Assembly: GCA_024232965.1 (NCBI GenBank)
Contig: JACKQF010000001.1
Span: 1-64,000 of the forward strand
Direction: 5' to 3'
DNA length: 64,000 bases
Source of the DNA: Verrucomicrobiaceae bacterium
Lineage (GTDB): Bacteria; Verrucomicrobiota; Verrucomicrobiia; Verrucomicrobiales; Verrucomicrobiaceae
The translations under genes and the position numbers were made by a program. This document shows, piece after piece, positions 54,655-62,285 of this stretch; positions within the stretch are counted from its first letter, which is position 1; each line of letters opens with the position of its first letter. Under the pieces are notes generated by a model. It ran no database searches. It saw only the letters and a program-made list of their open reading frames with translations, and had not been told where the DNA came from.

Positions 54655-57114
54655 ATGCCTTCCTGTTTTTGCCCACCCACTACCTTTGCTACATTTTTGC
54701 TCATCACTGCCAGCTTCGGCATCGCCGACGCCGTCCAGGGCGCGGAGCCGTTTGACGCTTTCCTGGAGGCGCATTGCATGCGTTGCCATGGGCCGGAGAA
54801 GGAGAAGGGCGATCTGCGGATCGACCAGCTATCGCGCGATTTCAAAGTAGGCGTGGACACGCATCACTGGGCGGAGATCATCGAGCAGGTCAATTCGGGC
54901 GAGATGCCGCCGAAGAAGGAAAAGAAGCCGACGCAGGAAGAGATCTCGGCTTTTGTGAGTAGCCTCGATTCGCGCATCAAAGAAGGCCGGGCGGCGCGCA
55001 TGGCGGCTCGGCCGGCGGTGTCGCACTATCGGCTGAGCCGGAAGGAGTATCAAAACACTGTGTATGACCTGCTCGGCGTGCGCTATGATCCAGCAAAACC
55101 GGGCGAACTGAATGAAGACACGCTGTGGCATGGATTTGAGCGCATCGGGTCGGAGCTTTCGCTCTCGCCCTCGCATGTGGATCGCTACTATCGCGCGGCG
55201 GAGCTCGTGCTGGATCGCGCCTTTCCCTCCACATCAGCGAGTGAGGCCCGCAAAATCCACATGACGGCGGCGGAACTGCGATATGGCGGCGGGGAGGCTC
55301 AACAGGAGGCGTTGAACCGTTTCGGCATCAAGCGGCCGCTGCGTTACTTAATGTTCCCCGGCACGGTCCAAAATGCGCTCGCCCCCAACTGGTTCGGCAA
55401 GACGGGACCGGAGGACAGCGGGCTCTACAAACTCCGCATTCAGGCCAGCGGAACCCGCCCGATAGGCGGCCAGACCGCGCACCTGAGCATCGGCACAAAG
55501 ACCGGCGAGGAGACGGTGGATGGCATCATCGAGTTCGACATAACGGCACCAGAGGACAAGCCGCAGGTGTATGAGTTCGAGGTGTTTCTAGAGATGCCCG
55601 CGACGCTGTATTTCTGCGTGGTGGCCACGGATGTGGTGGACCGGAGGGCTGGCGCGGCCTTCCGCAATGCGCTCGGCAGCCGGGGCGGTTACATTTTCAC
55701 CCACAGCAGCGAAACCCTGCTCTTGAACCCGAACGCGCCGCAGATGTTCGATGACAAGGGCAACGGACTGTTCTCCACCGTGCTGCTCGACTGGATCGAG
55801 TGGGAGGGACCGCTGGTGTCGGAGGCGGAAAAGGCCAGGCGCAAAGGTCTGCTGCCTCCCGATGATGCGACACCCGGGGTTGTCGCGGAACATTTGCAGC
55901 GCTTCGCTGAGCGCGCCTGGCGTCGGCCGGTGAAGACGGAGGAACTGGAGGAGTATCTGCAATCTTATCGCGAAGAGCGCGAGGCGGGCGAGAAGTTGGC
56001 CGATGCCTATCGTGTCGCGATGCAGGGTGTGTTGACCTCACGGAACTTCATCTATCTTGTCGAGGGCGATCCAGTGGCCCGTGAACATCTCACGGACACG
56101 GAACTCGCCTCGCGACTGTCGTATTTTCTCTGGAGCTCAATGCCCGATGATGCGCTCTTCGCTGCGGCCAAGAGCGGCAAGCTGAATGGCGAAGGCTTGA
56201 AGAAAGCAGTGGATCACATGCTGGCGGACAGCAAAGCCAGCCGCTTCATCGATGACTTTGCGCGGCAGTGGCTGCAACTGAACCGCGTGGGCATGTTCCC
56301 GCCGGACAAGAAGCTGTATCCCAACTACGACGCGTGGCTGGAGGAAAGCATGCGCTCCGAGCCGGTGGAGTTTTTCCGCGAAATGTTCAGCAAGAACCTG
56401 CCCATCGATGGCTTCATCGAGTCCGACTGGACCGTGGCCAACGGTCGGCTCTGCGATTTCTATGGACTGCCGGAGCCGAAGTCGGGCGGTTTCCAGCGTG
56501 TCTCGCTGAAGCCCGAGGATCATCGCGGCGGCCTGCTGGCGATGGGCGCGGTGCTCGGACTGACCTCGGACGGCACCCGCCATCGCCCGGTGCATCGCGG
56601 TGTTTGGCTCAGCGAGGTGGTCCTCGGCAAAACGCCGCCGCCCCCACCTGCGAACGTGCCCGCCATCGAACCCCCAACGGAGCAAAGCCCCAAAGCAACC
56701 CTGCGCCAAAAGATCGAAGCCCACCGAAACGACGCCAACTGCGCCGCCTGCCACGCGAAGATCGACCCGCTTGGGCTCGCCTGGGACAACTACGATGCCA
56801 TCGGCCAGTGGCGCACACGTGAGAAGGTCGCCGCAGGCATCGGTGAGGACCCCTTGATCAATCCTGCTGGTGAAATGCCCGATGGCCGTGCATTCAAGGA
56901 CGCGAACGAGTTCAAACAACGCCTGCTCGAAGACCGCGACAAACTCGCGCGAGCCTTCATCGAGCACCTCTGCACCTACGCCCTCCGCCGCCCCCTGGCC
57001 TTTGACGACCAGGACGATCTCAACGCCATCCAAGCCGAAGCGAAGAAGAGCGATTATCGAATCAAGGACATCGTGCGCGCCGTAGCGATGTCAGAGCTGG
57101 TGAGGAAGCGATGA
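54655..57114 (+). CDS. DUF1592/DUF1588 cytochrome-type secreted protein
   Basis: An 819-residue exported protein (signal peptide to about AVQGAE). The order is: haem motif CMRCH at residues 41-45 (HCMRCHGPEKEKGDLRID); DUF1587 (SHYRLSRKEYQNTVYDLLGV); DUF1595 (FAERAWRRPVKTEELEEYL); DUF1592 (ELASRLSYFLWSSMPDDALF, IDDFARQWLQLNRVG); DUF1588 (RGGLLAMGAVLGLTSDGTRH, RGVWLSEVVLGKTPPPPP, and a second CAACH in NCAACHAKIDPLGLAWDNYD); then DUF1585. This is the second planctomycete cytochrome type, which pairs with DUF1552 proteins. Its DUF1552 partner lies 900 bases downstream, separated by an inverted-repeat element. Confidence 0.93.
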   Translation: MPSCFCPPTTFATFLLITASFGIADAVQGAEPFDAFLEAHCMRCHGPEKEKGDLRIDQLSRDFKVGVDTHHWAEIIEQVNSGEMPPKKEKKPTQEEISAFVSSLDSRIKEGRAARMAARPAVSHYRLSRKEYQNTVYDLLGVRYDPAKPGELNEDTLWHGFERIGSELSLSPSHVDRYYRAAELVLDRAFPSTSASEARKIHMTAAELRYGGGEAQQEALNRFGIKRPLRYLMFPGTVQNALAPNWFGKTGPEDSGLYKLRIQASGTRPIGGQTAHLSIGTKTGEETVDGIIEFDITAPEDKPQVYEFEVFLEMPATLYFCVVATDVVDRRAGAAFRNALGSRGGYIFTHSSETLLLNPNAPQMFDDKGNGLFSTVLLDWIEWEGPLVSEAEKARRKGLLPPDDATPGVVAEHLQRFAERAWRRPVKTEELEEYLQSYREEREAGEKLADAYRVAMQGVLTSRNFIYLVEGDPVAREHLTDTELASRLSYFLWSSMPDDALFAAAKSGKLNGEGLKKAVDHMLADSKASRFIDDFARQWLQLNRVGMFPPDKKLYPNYDAWLEESMRSEPVEFFREMFSKNLPIDGFIESDWTVANGRLCDFYGLPEPKSGGFQRVSLKPEDHRGGLLAMGAVLGLTSDGTRHRPVHRGVWLSEVVLGKTPPPPPANVPAIEPPTEQSPKATLRQKIEAHRNDANCAACHAKIDPLGLAWDNYDAIGQWRTREKVAAGIGEDPLINPAGEMPDGRAFKDANEFKQRLLEDRDKLARAFIEHLCTYALRRPLAFDDQDDLNAIQAEAKKSDYRIKDIVRAVAMSELVRKR

Positions 57115-57123
57115 CAAAGAAGG

Positions 57124-57155
57124 TCTCCAGCAGATTCAGGGAGGCCAACAGATTA
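57124..57155 (+). repeat. Left arm of the GxxExxY unit
   Basis: A 32-base arm starting TCTCCAGCAGATTCAGGGAG. It differs from the reverse complement of the right arm at one base (AACAGATTA against AGCAGATTA at the inner end). Confidence 0.85.
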
Positions 57156-57164
57156 TTCTGCTGA

Positions 57165-57956
57165 ATGAAATTCAAAACCCAAGCTGCTGGAGATCCCATC
57201 ACTCATGCCTTTATCGGGCATGCGATGAAAGTGCATTCAGCGGTCGGTCCTGGGCTTGATGAGGAGATATACCATCAAGAACTTGTCGCGGCTCTCACGG
57301 CGGCTGGTGTTTCTCATCTTTCGAAGCCGAGGCGGGACTTGGTTTATCGCGGGATGGTTGCGGACACCTTCGAGCCAGACTTTGTCATCGAGAATCATTT
57401 CGTTCCCGAGCTGAAATGTCTCCGTGGATCATTTGCTGCGGAACATCTGGTTCAGGTGTTCTGCTACTGCAAGTTCTGGCGACTTCGCACCAGTTTGTTG
57501 GTGGACTTCGGCAAGCAAAGCCTGATTTGGAAGCGGCTGCTGTATCGTTCTCATTCTGCGAGTTTCACTGAGACCAGTCCGCCTGGGTTCGTCTCCAAGC
57601 CCGCGCTGGCTGCAGCCATCGTTCAAGCTGTTGGCGATTGCTTGAATGAAACCGGTCTTGGTTATCGGCAGACGACTTGGAAAGGCCTTGTTAGCGCCGC
57701 GATTCAATCTGCAGGTCTCAAAGTCCATGTCAATCCAACCGCCACCGTGCTCAATCATCCGCACATCACGATGTGCAGTCTCGTCATTGAGGACACCTGC
57801 GCCGTGTTTGTCACCGCACTGACAGACGGCATTAACGCGACCGATCGCGCCACTCTCCAAACCCATCTCCGCTGGCTCAACCTCGACTGGGGCATCGTCT
57901 TCCATTTCGGCAAAACCACCGCCGACCTCAATTTTGTCCAACACCCACAAAAGTAA
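57165..57956 (+). CDS. GxxExxY protein with two PDDEXK-like domain copies
   Basis: A 263-residue protein. The first half is a standard GxxExxY/PDDEXK_3 domain: the motif is G30-L-D-E33-E-I-Y36 (VGPGLDEEIYHQEL), the nuclease-like PDFVIENHFVPELK gives the D...ExK pattern, and HLVQVFCYCKFWRLRTSLLV with the following DFG is the conserved end. The second half (from about 150) repeats the layout in degenerate form: GLGYRQTTWKGL has Q and W where E and Y are expected, SLVIEDTCAVFVTAL follows, and HLRWLNLDWGIVFHFGKT matches the domain end. The usual length is about 125 residues, so this is an internal duplication. Nuclease activity is unproven for the family. Confidence 0.85.
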   Translation: MKFKTQAAGDPITHAFIGHAMKVHSAVGPGLDEEIYHQELVAALTAAGVSHLSKPRRDLVYRGMVADTFEPDFVIENHFVPELKCLRGSFAAEHLVQVFCYCKFWRLRTSLLVDFGKQSLIWKRLLYRSHSASFTETSPPGFVSKPALAAAIVQAVGDCLNETGLGYRQTTWKGLVSAAIQSAGLKVHVNPTATVLNHPHITMCSLVIEDTCAVFVTALTDGINATDRATLQTHLRWLNLDWGIVFHFGKTTADLNFVQHPQK

Positions 57957-57985
57957 TCTGCTGGCCTCCCTGAATCTGCTGGAGA
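57954..57985 (-). repeat. Right arm of the GxxExxY unit
   Basis: A 32-base arm; on the plus strand it begins TAATCTGCTGGCCTCCC, so the gene's stop codon TAA is part of the repeat. The reverse complement matches the left arm at 31 of 32 positions. Confidence 0.85.
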
Positions 57986-58013
57986 TAATGAACACCAAGA
58001 ACCAAGAACTTCC

Positions 58014-59387
58014 ATGAACATCCAAACCCAATCCTGGCTCATCAACCGCCGCCACGCCCTCAAGGCGCTAGGCAGCTTCATTTCACTCCCCATGCTGGAG
58101 TGCATGGTGCCGCTCCGTGCTGCGGAGTCTGCCACTGCAGCGCCCAAGCGCAGCGCCTTCATCTATCTCGCGAACGGTGTGCACTCCCTGAACTATCAGA
58201 TCACCACGCATGGAAAGGACTACCAGTTCTCGCGTTCGCTCAAGCCTTTGGAGAAGCACCGCGAGGTCATCACGCCGATCAGCGGGATGCATCACCCGGG
58301 AGCGCTGAGTCATCATCACAATTGCATCTCTGTCTGGCTCACCGGCGGCAAGCTTGGGCCTTCGGATCGCAACACGATCTCCGTGGACCAGAAGATGGCA
58401 GAGATAACGGCGCTACACACGCGATACCCCTCGATGGAAGTCGCCATCACGCAGGATTCCCTCGCGTGGACGGCGGACGGTGTGCGGTTGCCGGCGATGC
58501 GTCGTTGCAGTGAGATCTTCGCATCGCTGTTTGAAGAGCCTAAGGGCGGAAAAATGGCCCAGCGCCGCGCCCTGCGCCGCAAGGGCAGCGTGCTCGACGC
58601 CAACCTCGCCGAAGTGCGCCAGCTCGAGAAGAAGATGGGAGCAGAAGACAAAGGCCGCATGGAGCAATACCTCACCTCCGTGCGTGAGGCAGAGATCCGC
58701 ACACGCCGCGCCGACGCGTGGCTCGACACGCCGCTGCCGACCATCTCCGATGCGGATCGCAAACGCACCAACCGCGACATCGCAAAAACCATGGCGGGCG
58801 ATTATTTCCGCACCGTCTATGACCTCATGGTGCTCGCCTTCCAGACAGAAGTGACACGCGTGGCCACCTTCAGCCTGGGCGGCGAGGGAGACGCCATCTC
58901 CATTCCTGAAATCGGCATCACTGAGTCGCGCCACCAGCTCAGCCATCACGGCGGCGATGCTGGCTACATGGAGAAACTCACCAACTACGACACCTTCGCC
59001 ATCGAGCAGTTCAGCTATTTCCTCACCCGGCTTTCCGAGACGAAGGATCTCAGTGGCAAGCCGCTTCTGGGCACCACGATGGCTCTCTTCGGCAGCGGCA
59101 TGTCCTACGGCCACAGCCACGGCAACGCCAATCTCCCGCTCGTGCTCGCCGGCGGCTCGGACCTCGGCCTAAAGCACGGCAGCCATCTCGACCTCAACAA
59201 GGACGCCGCAGCATTCCAAGGCTACGCTCTCGGCGCGGACGGCGCACTCACCACCGCGCATTACCAGCTCTGCAGCCGCCCCGCGAACACCGACGCCCAC
59301 ATGAGCAACCTGCTGCTCCTCATGGCCCAGCGCATGGGCGTGGAGATCGACCAGTTCGGCGACAGCAATAAGGTGGTCTCGCTGTGA
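58014..59387 (+). CDS. DUF1552 family secreted protein
   Basis: A 457-residue protein with a Tat-type leader (INRRHALKALGSFISLPMLE). DUF1552 blocks are FIYLANGVHSLNYQ, SGMHHPGALSHHHNCISVW, NTISVDQKMAEITALHTRYP, QRRALRRKGSVLDANLAEVR and ALFGSGMSYGHSHGNANLP, then NTDAHMSNLLLLMAQRMGV at the end. It is the partner of the DUF1592-type cytochrome upstream, comparable to DUF1501 with PSD1. The stop at 59385-59387 is followed 8 bases later by a palindromic repeat. Confidence 0.93.
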   Translation: MNIQTQSWLINRRHALKALGSFISLPMLECMVPLRAAESATAAPKRSAFIYLANGVHSLNYQITTHGKDYQFSRSLKPLEKHREVITPISGMHHPGALSHHHNCISVWLTGGKLGPSDRNTISVDQKMAEITALHTRYPSMEVAITQDSLAWTADGVRLPAMRRCSEIFASLFEEPKGGKMAQRRALRRKGSVLDANLAEVRQLEKKMGAEDKGRMEQYLTSVREAEIRTRRADAWLDTPLPTISDADRKRTNRDIAKTMAGDYFRTVYDLMVLAFQTEVTRVATFSLGGEGDAISIPEIGITESRHQLSHHGGDAGYMEKLTNYDTFAIEQFSYFLTRLSETKDLSGKPLLGTTMALFGSGMSYGHSHGNANLPLVLAGGSDLGLKHGSHLDLNKDAAAFQGYALGADGALTTAHYQLCSRPANTDAHMSNLLLLMAQRMGVEIDQFGDSNKVVSL

Positions 59388-59395
59388 CGCGAAGG

Positions 59396-59520
59396 AATGG
59401 AGTGGTGGAGTCTTGGAGTGATGCGGCCAAGCAGTTCATCACTCCATTACTCCTCGAATCTGCCGCCATTCTCCAATCGAAAATGCCCTCTCCAATTCTC
59501 CAGCACTCCACCACTCCATT
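59396..59520. repeat. Palindromic GGAGTG repeat element, 125 bp
   Basis: The arms at 59396-59418 (AATGGAGTGGTGGAGTCTTG onward) and 59498-59520 are reverse complements at 21 of 23 positions. Between them are further short copies, such as CATCACTCCATTACTCC and ATTCTCCAAT. A related fragment lies at 33391-33427. The element abuts the signal peptide of the next gene, so it provides that gene's candidate start codons (ATG 59483, TTG 59519). Confidence 0.75.
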
Positions 59521-60784
59521 GCGCCGCTGGCCCGTGGCGTTGTGCATGGGACTTTCCGGGTTCCTAGCCTCCGCAATCGCCGCAGACGAACCCTTTCGCC
59601 CCGAAGCAGGCAAGTTCCCGCCTCTGGAAAAAGCGCACTCCTACCGCGGCGAACTCGTCTTTGTCGATCATGCCAACCGCCGCGGCAGCGTCCGCGTGGA
59701 GGGAGTGGGCGTGTTTCGCCGGAACGATCCCCACCCTTTTGCCATGCTCCCTTACGGCATGGTCCGCTATCACGGCGCACCGGCGGATCTGCGGGACATC
59801 CCACTTGGCACGGTGATGCACGTCCGCGCCTTTCTCCCGCCCGACCCAACCATTTCCTCCGTCCCGGTGCTGCCGGTCAACAACAAGGAAAAAGACGCGA
59901 ACCACCGTCGTGGTGTCGGTGTTGCACCCGCCGAGAACCACGTCCTCCTGCTCGAAGACGAGCCCAGCTATTGCCAGCGCGAAGCCATGGTCTGGAAGCT
60001 CAAAGAGGTGGAGATCAAGAACCACGAGGGAACGATCATCGCCAGCCGTGAACCGAAACAAGGCGGAGACGGCAAGGCCGTCGAGGAAACGCTGACCTTC
60101 GATGCTGCCACGCGCGTCTGGCGCGGCCGCGAATACCTCCGGATCGAACACTTGATCGACGAGGGCGCATGGCCCGCTGAAGGAAAAAGGTCCCTTGGCA
60201 GCCAAGCCGTGCAACTCGGCATCACCTGGAAGCCCACATCAGGCGGTGTGTTCACACGCTTCCACATCTCAGACATCTGGCTCGATGACGCAGCGATGCA
60301 AAACGCCACGCTTCATCAGACCGAGACGCACAAGGCCTTCATGCGCAGCCGTTGGCTGCCTGCATGGATCGACGCCGTCGAGTATGGCAAGTTCGGCCGC
60401 GCCACCGTGACTGCGACTTTATTCGGCGGCATGGACCCCTCGCTCTACGCCGATTTTAAAAAGGGCATCACCGCGCTGATGAATCCAGTCGAGAACACCT
60501 TGAAGCACACGGAAGGCGGCTCCGCCGGCCCCACGCAAATGGCCGCACGCGGCAAACTCCTCGACGTCACGCAGTTGCCCGGTGAGATCCCTCTCGGCAG
60601 CAGCGGCATCCAGATCCGCTTCGAGACCGATCTCATCACCGAAGGCATGCGCCCCACGCGCATCGTCCGCGTCCGTCCCGCCGACTGGCCGGATGTCCAT
60701 GTGCCACGCGAGGAACATCTCAGCGACGGAGCCTCCAGCATTGAAGAGCGCTTCCCGACTCCCGCCATCTTTCCAAAATACTGA
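59483..60784 (+). CDS. Secreted protein of unknown function (tandem paralogue 1)
   Basis: A 433-residue protein if started at ATG 59483; TTG at 59519 would give the cleaner signal peptide RRWPVALCMGLSGFLASAIA, and GTG at 59384 is unlikely because it puts 50 residues before it. The mature part begins EPFRPEAGKFPPLEKAHSYR and is closely similar throughout to the protein at 60932-62215 (shared GELVFVDHANRRGS, NDPHPFAMLPYG, PAENHVLLLEDEPS, FHISDIWLDDAAMQ, EERFPTPAIFPKY at the end). No known domain or catalytic motif was recognised. Confidence 0.75.
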   Translation: MPSPILQHSTTPLRRWPVALCMGLSGFLASAIAADEPFRPEAGKFPPLEKAHSYRGELVFVDHANRRGSVRVEGVGVFRRNDPHPFAMLPYGMVRYHGAPADLRDIPLGTVMHVRAFLPPDPTISSVPVLPVNNKEKDANHRRGVGVAPAENHVLLLEDEPSYCQREAMVWKLKEVEIKNHEGTIIASREPKQGGDGKAVEETLTFDAATRVWRGREYLRIEHLIDEGAWPAEGKRSLGSQAVQLGITWKPTSGGVFTRFHISDIWLDDAAMQNATLHQTETHKAFMRSRWLPAWIDAVEYGKFGRATVTATLFGGMDPSLYADFKKGITALMNPVENTLKHTEGGSAGPTQMAARGKLLDVTQLPGEIPLGSSGIQIRFETDLITEGMRPTRIVRVRPADWPDVHVPREEHLSDGASSIEERFPTPAIFPKY

Positions 60785-60812
60785 TCTAACCCAAGCGTCT
60801 CCATGATTTTGA

Positions 60813-60906
60813 TTTCCCACAGATTCAGGGAGGCCCGCAGATTTCTTTTCAGAATGACGGCCCAACCCAAAATCCAATCTGTTGGCCTCCCTAAATCTGT
60901 GGGAGA
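60813..60906. repeat. 94-bp gene-less copy of the GxxExxY-unit inverted repeat
   Basis: The arms at 60813-60843 and 60876-60906 are reverse complements at 27 of 31 positions and share the core CAGATTCAGGGAGGCC (left) with the arms at 57124 and 57954. The 32-base middle keeps an ATGA and an ACCCAA that line up with the start region of the GxxExxY gene, so it looks like an internal-deletion derivative. It lies between two paralogous genes. Confidence 0.75.
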
Positions 60907-60931
60907 CAACCAAAACTACCAGCGAAGAATC

Positions 60932-62215
60932 ATGATCAAAGAACTGCACCTAATGATCTTTCACCTCGGAATCTTGATGCTCACAGGCGTTGGAGCCATC
61001 GCCGCGAACAACGAACCAGGAACTGAGGTTTTCCGCCCCGAACCCGGAAAGTTCCCTCCGTTGGAAAAAGTACACTCCTACCGGGGCGAACTCATCTTCG
61101 TCGATCACGCGAATCGCCGTGGCAGCATTCGTGTGCAGGGATCAGGGATGTTTTTCCGCAACGACCCGCATCCCTTCGCCATGCTGCCTTATGGCATCGT
61201 CCGCTATCATGGCGCACCCGCAGATCTCCGGGATATCCCGCTCGGCACCGTGATGCACGTCCACGCCTTTCTACCGCCGGACCCGAAGACATCCGCCGTG
61301 CCTGTGCTGCCGGTCGATAGCGGGAAGCAGGACGCCAATCACAACCGGGGCGCTGGCATCTTTCCCGCCGAGAACCACGTCCTCCTGCTCGAAGACGAAC
61401 CCAGCCATTGTCAGCGCGAGGGCATGACCTGGAAGCTCAAGGAAGTGGACCTTAAAAACAACGAAGGCATGATCATCGCCACCCGCGCGCCAAAGCAAGG
61501 TGGTGATGGCAAGGCCACCGAAGAAAAGCTGACCTTTGATGCAGCCACCCGCATCTGGCGCGGCCGCGAATGCCTCGGAGTCGAAGACTTGATCACCGAA
61601 GGCGCATGGCCCGCTGAAGGCAAAAAACTCCTCAACGGCCAGTCCGTTCTCCTCGGCATCACTTGGAAACCAACGCCCGATGGCATCTTCACCCGCTTTC
61701 ACATCTCCGACATCTGGCTCGACGACGCCGCGATGCAACGTGCTGCCCACAACCAAACCGAAACACACAAAGCATTCATCCGCAGCCGCTGGATGCCCGC
61801 ATGGATTGACACCGTCGAGTATGGCAAGTTCGGCCGCGCCACGGTGACCGCGACCTTGTTTGGAGGGATGGACCCTTCGCTCTACGCCGATTTCAAAAAA
61901 GAGATCCCGGCGCTGATGAATCCAGTCGAGGCCACCTTGAAACACACCCACGGCGCCTACGGCCCCGCTCACATGGCCTCCAAAGGCCCTATCTTGGAAG
62001 TCATCAAGTTGCCCGGCTCTACACCTCTGGGCAGCAGCGGCATCCAGATACGCTTCGAGACCGACCTTATCATCGAAGGTATCCGCCCCACCCGCGTCGT
62101 TCGCGTGCGTCCTGCGAGCTGGCCTCAAGCGCAGGTCCCTCGCGAGGAATACCTCAACGATGGGGCCAACACCGAAGAGCGCTTCCCCACCCCCGCCATC
62201 TTCCCGAAATACTGA
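60932..62215 (+). CDS. Secreted protein of unknown function (tandem paralogue 2)
   Basis: A 427-residue protein. ATG at 60932 is preferred because it gives the signal peptide (about 1-22, HLGILMLTGVGAIAA); an in-frame upstream extension runs through the 94-bp repeat and is not credible. It is a tandem paralogue of 59483-60784, alike from FRPEPGKFPPLEKVHSYRG to the identical end EERFPTPAIFPKY. Repeated aromatic/Asp phrases suggest a mostly beta structure. The function is unknown; the context is DUF1592/DUF1552 and carbohydrate-related genes. Confidence 0.78.
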   Translation: MIKELHLMIFHLGILMLTGVGAIAANNEPGTEVFRPEPGKFPPLEKVHSYRGELIFVDHANRRGSIRVQGSGMFFRNDPHPFAMLPYGIVRYHGAPADLRDIPLGTVMHVHAFLPPDPKTSAVPVLPVDSGKQDANHNRGAGIFPAENHVLLLEDEPSHCQREGMTWKLKEVDLKNNEGMIIATRAPKQGGDGKATEEKLTFDAATRIWRGRECLGVEDLITEGAWPAEGKKLLNGQSVLLGITWKPTPDGIFTRFHISDIWLDDAAMQRAAHNQTETHKAFIRSRWMPAWIDTVEYGKFGRATVTATLFGGMDPSLYADFKKEIPALMNPVEATLKHTHGAYGPAHMASKGPILEVIKLPGSTPLGSSGIQIRFETDLIIEGIRPTRVVRVRPASWPQAQVPREEYLNDGANTEERFPTPAIFPKY

Positions 62216-62285
62216 TGGCTTTCGCGTTCGTGGTTCTTCGTTACCCAGCGAGACGTCGTGGATACGAAACTGGGAACCAAAAAAA

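Larger units (their letters stand above)
57124..57985 (+). mobile_element. Inverted-repeat-bounded unit carrying a GxxExxY gene, 862 bp
   Basis: The arms at 57124-57155 and 57954-57985 are reverse complements at 31 of 32 positions, with core CAGATTCAGGGAGGCC. The gene inside starts 9 bases after the left arm, and its TAA stop is the first three bases of the right arm. The unit sits in the gap between a DUF1592 gene and its DUF1552 partner, which normally adjoin. A 94-bp version without the gene lies at 60813-60906. No transposase is inside, so mobility, if any, would be passive or through an unknown route. Confidence 0.7.

Noticed and set aside
62216..62285. Possible further palindrome between paralogue 2 and the beta-helix gene
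   Set aside because: Only short GAACCACGAAC-like similarity and weak pairing were seen, not enough to call an element.
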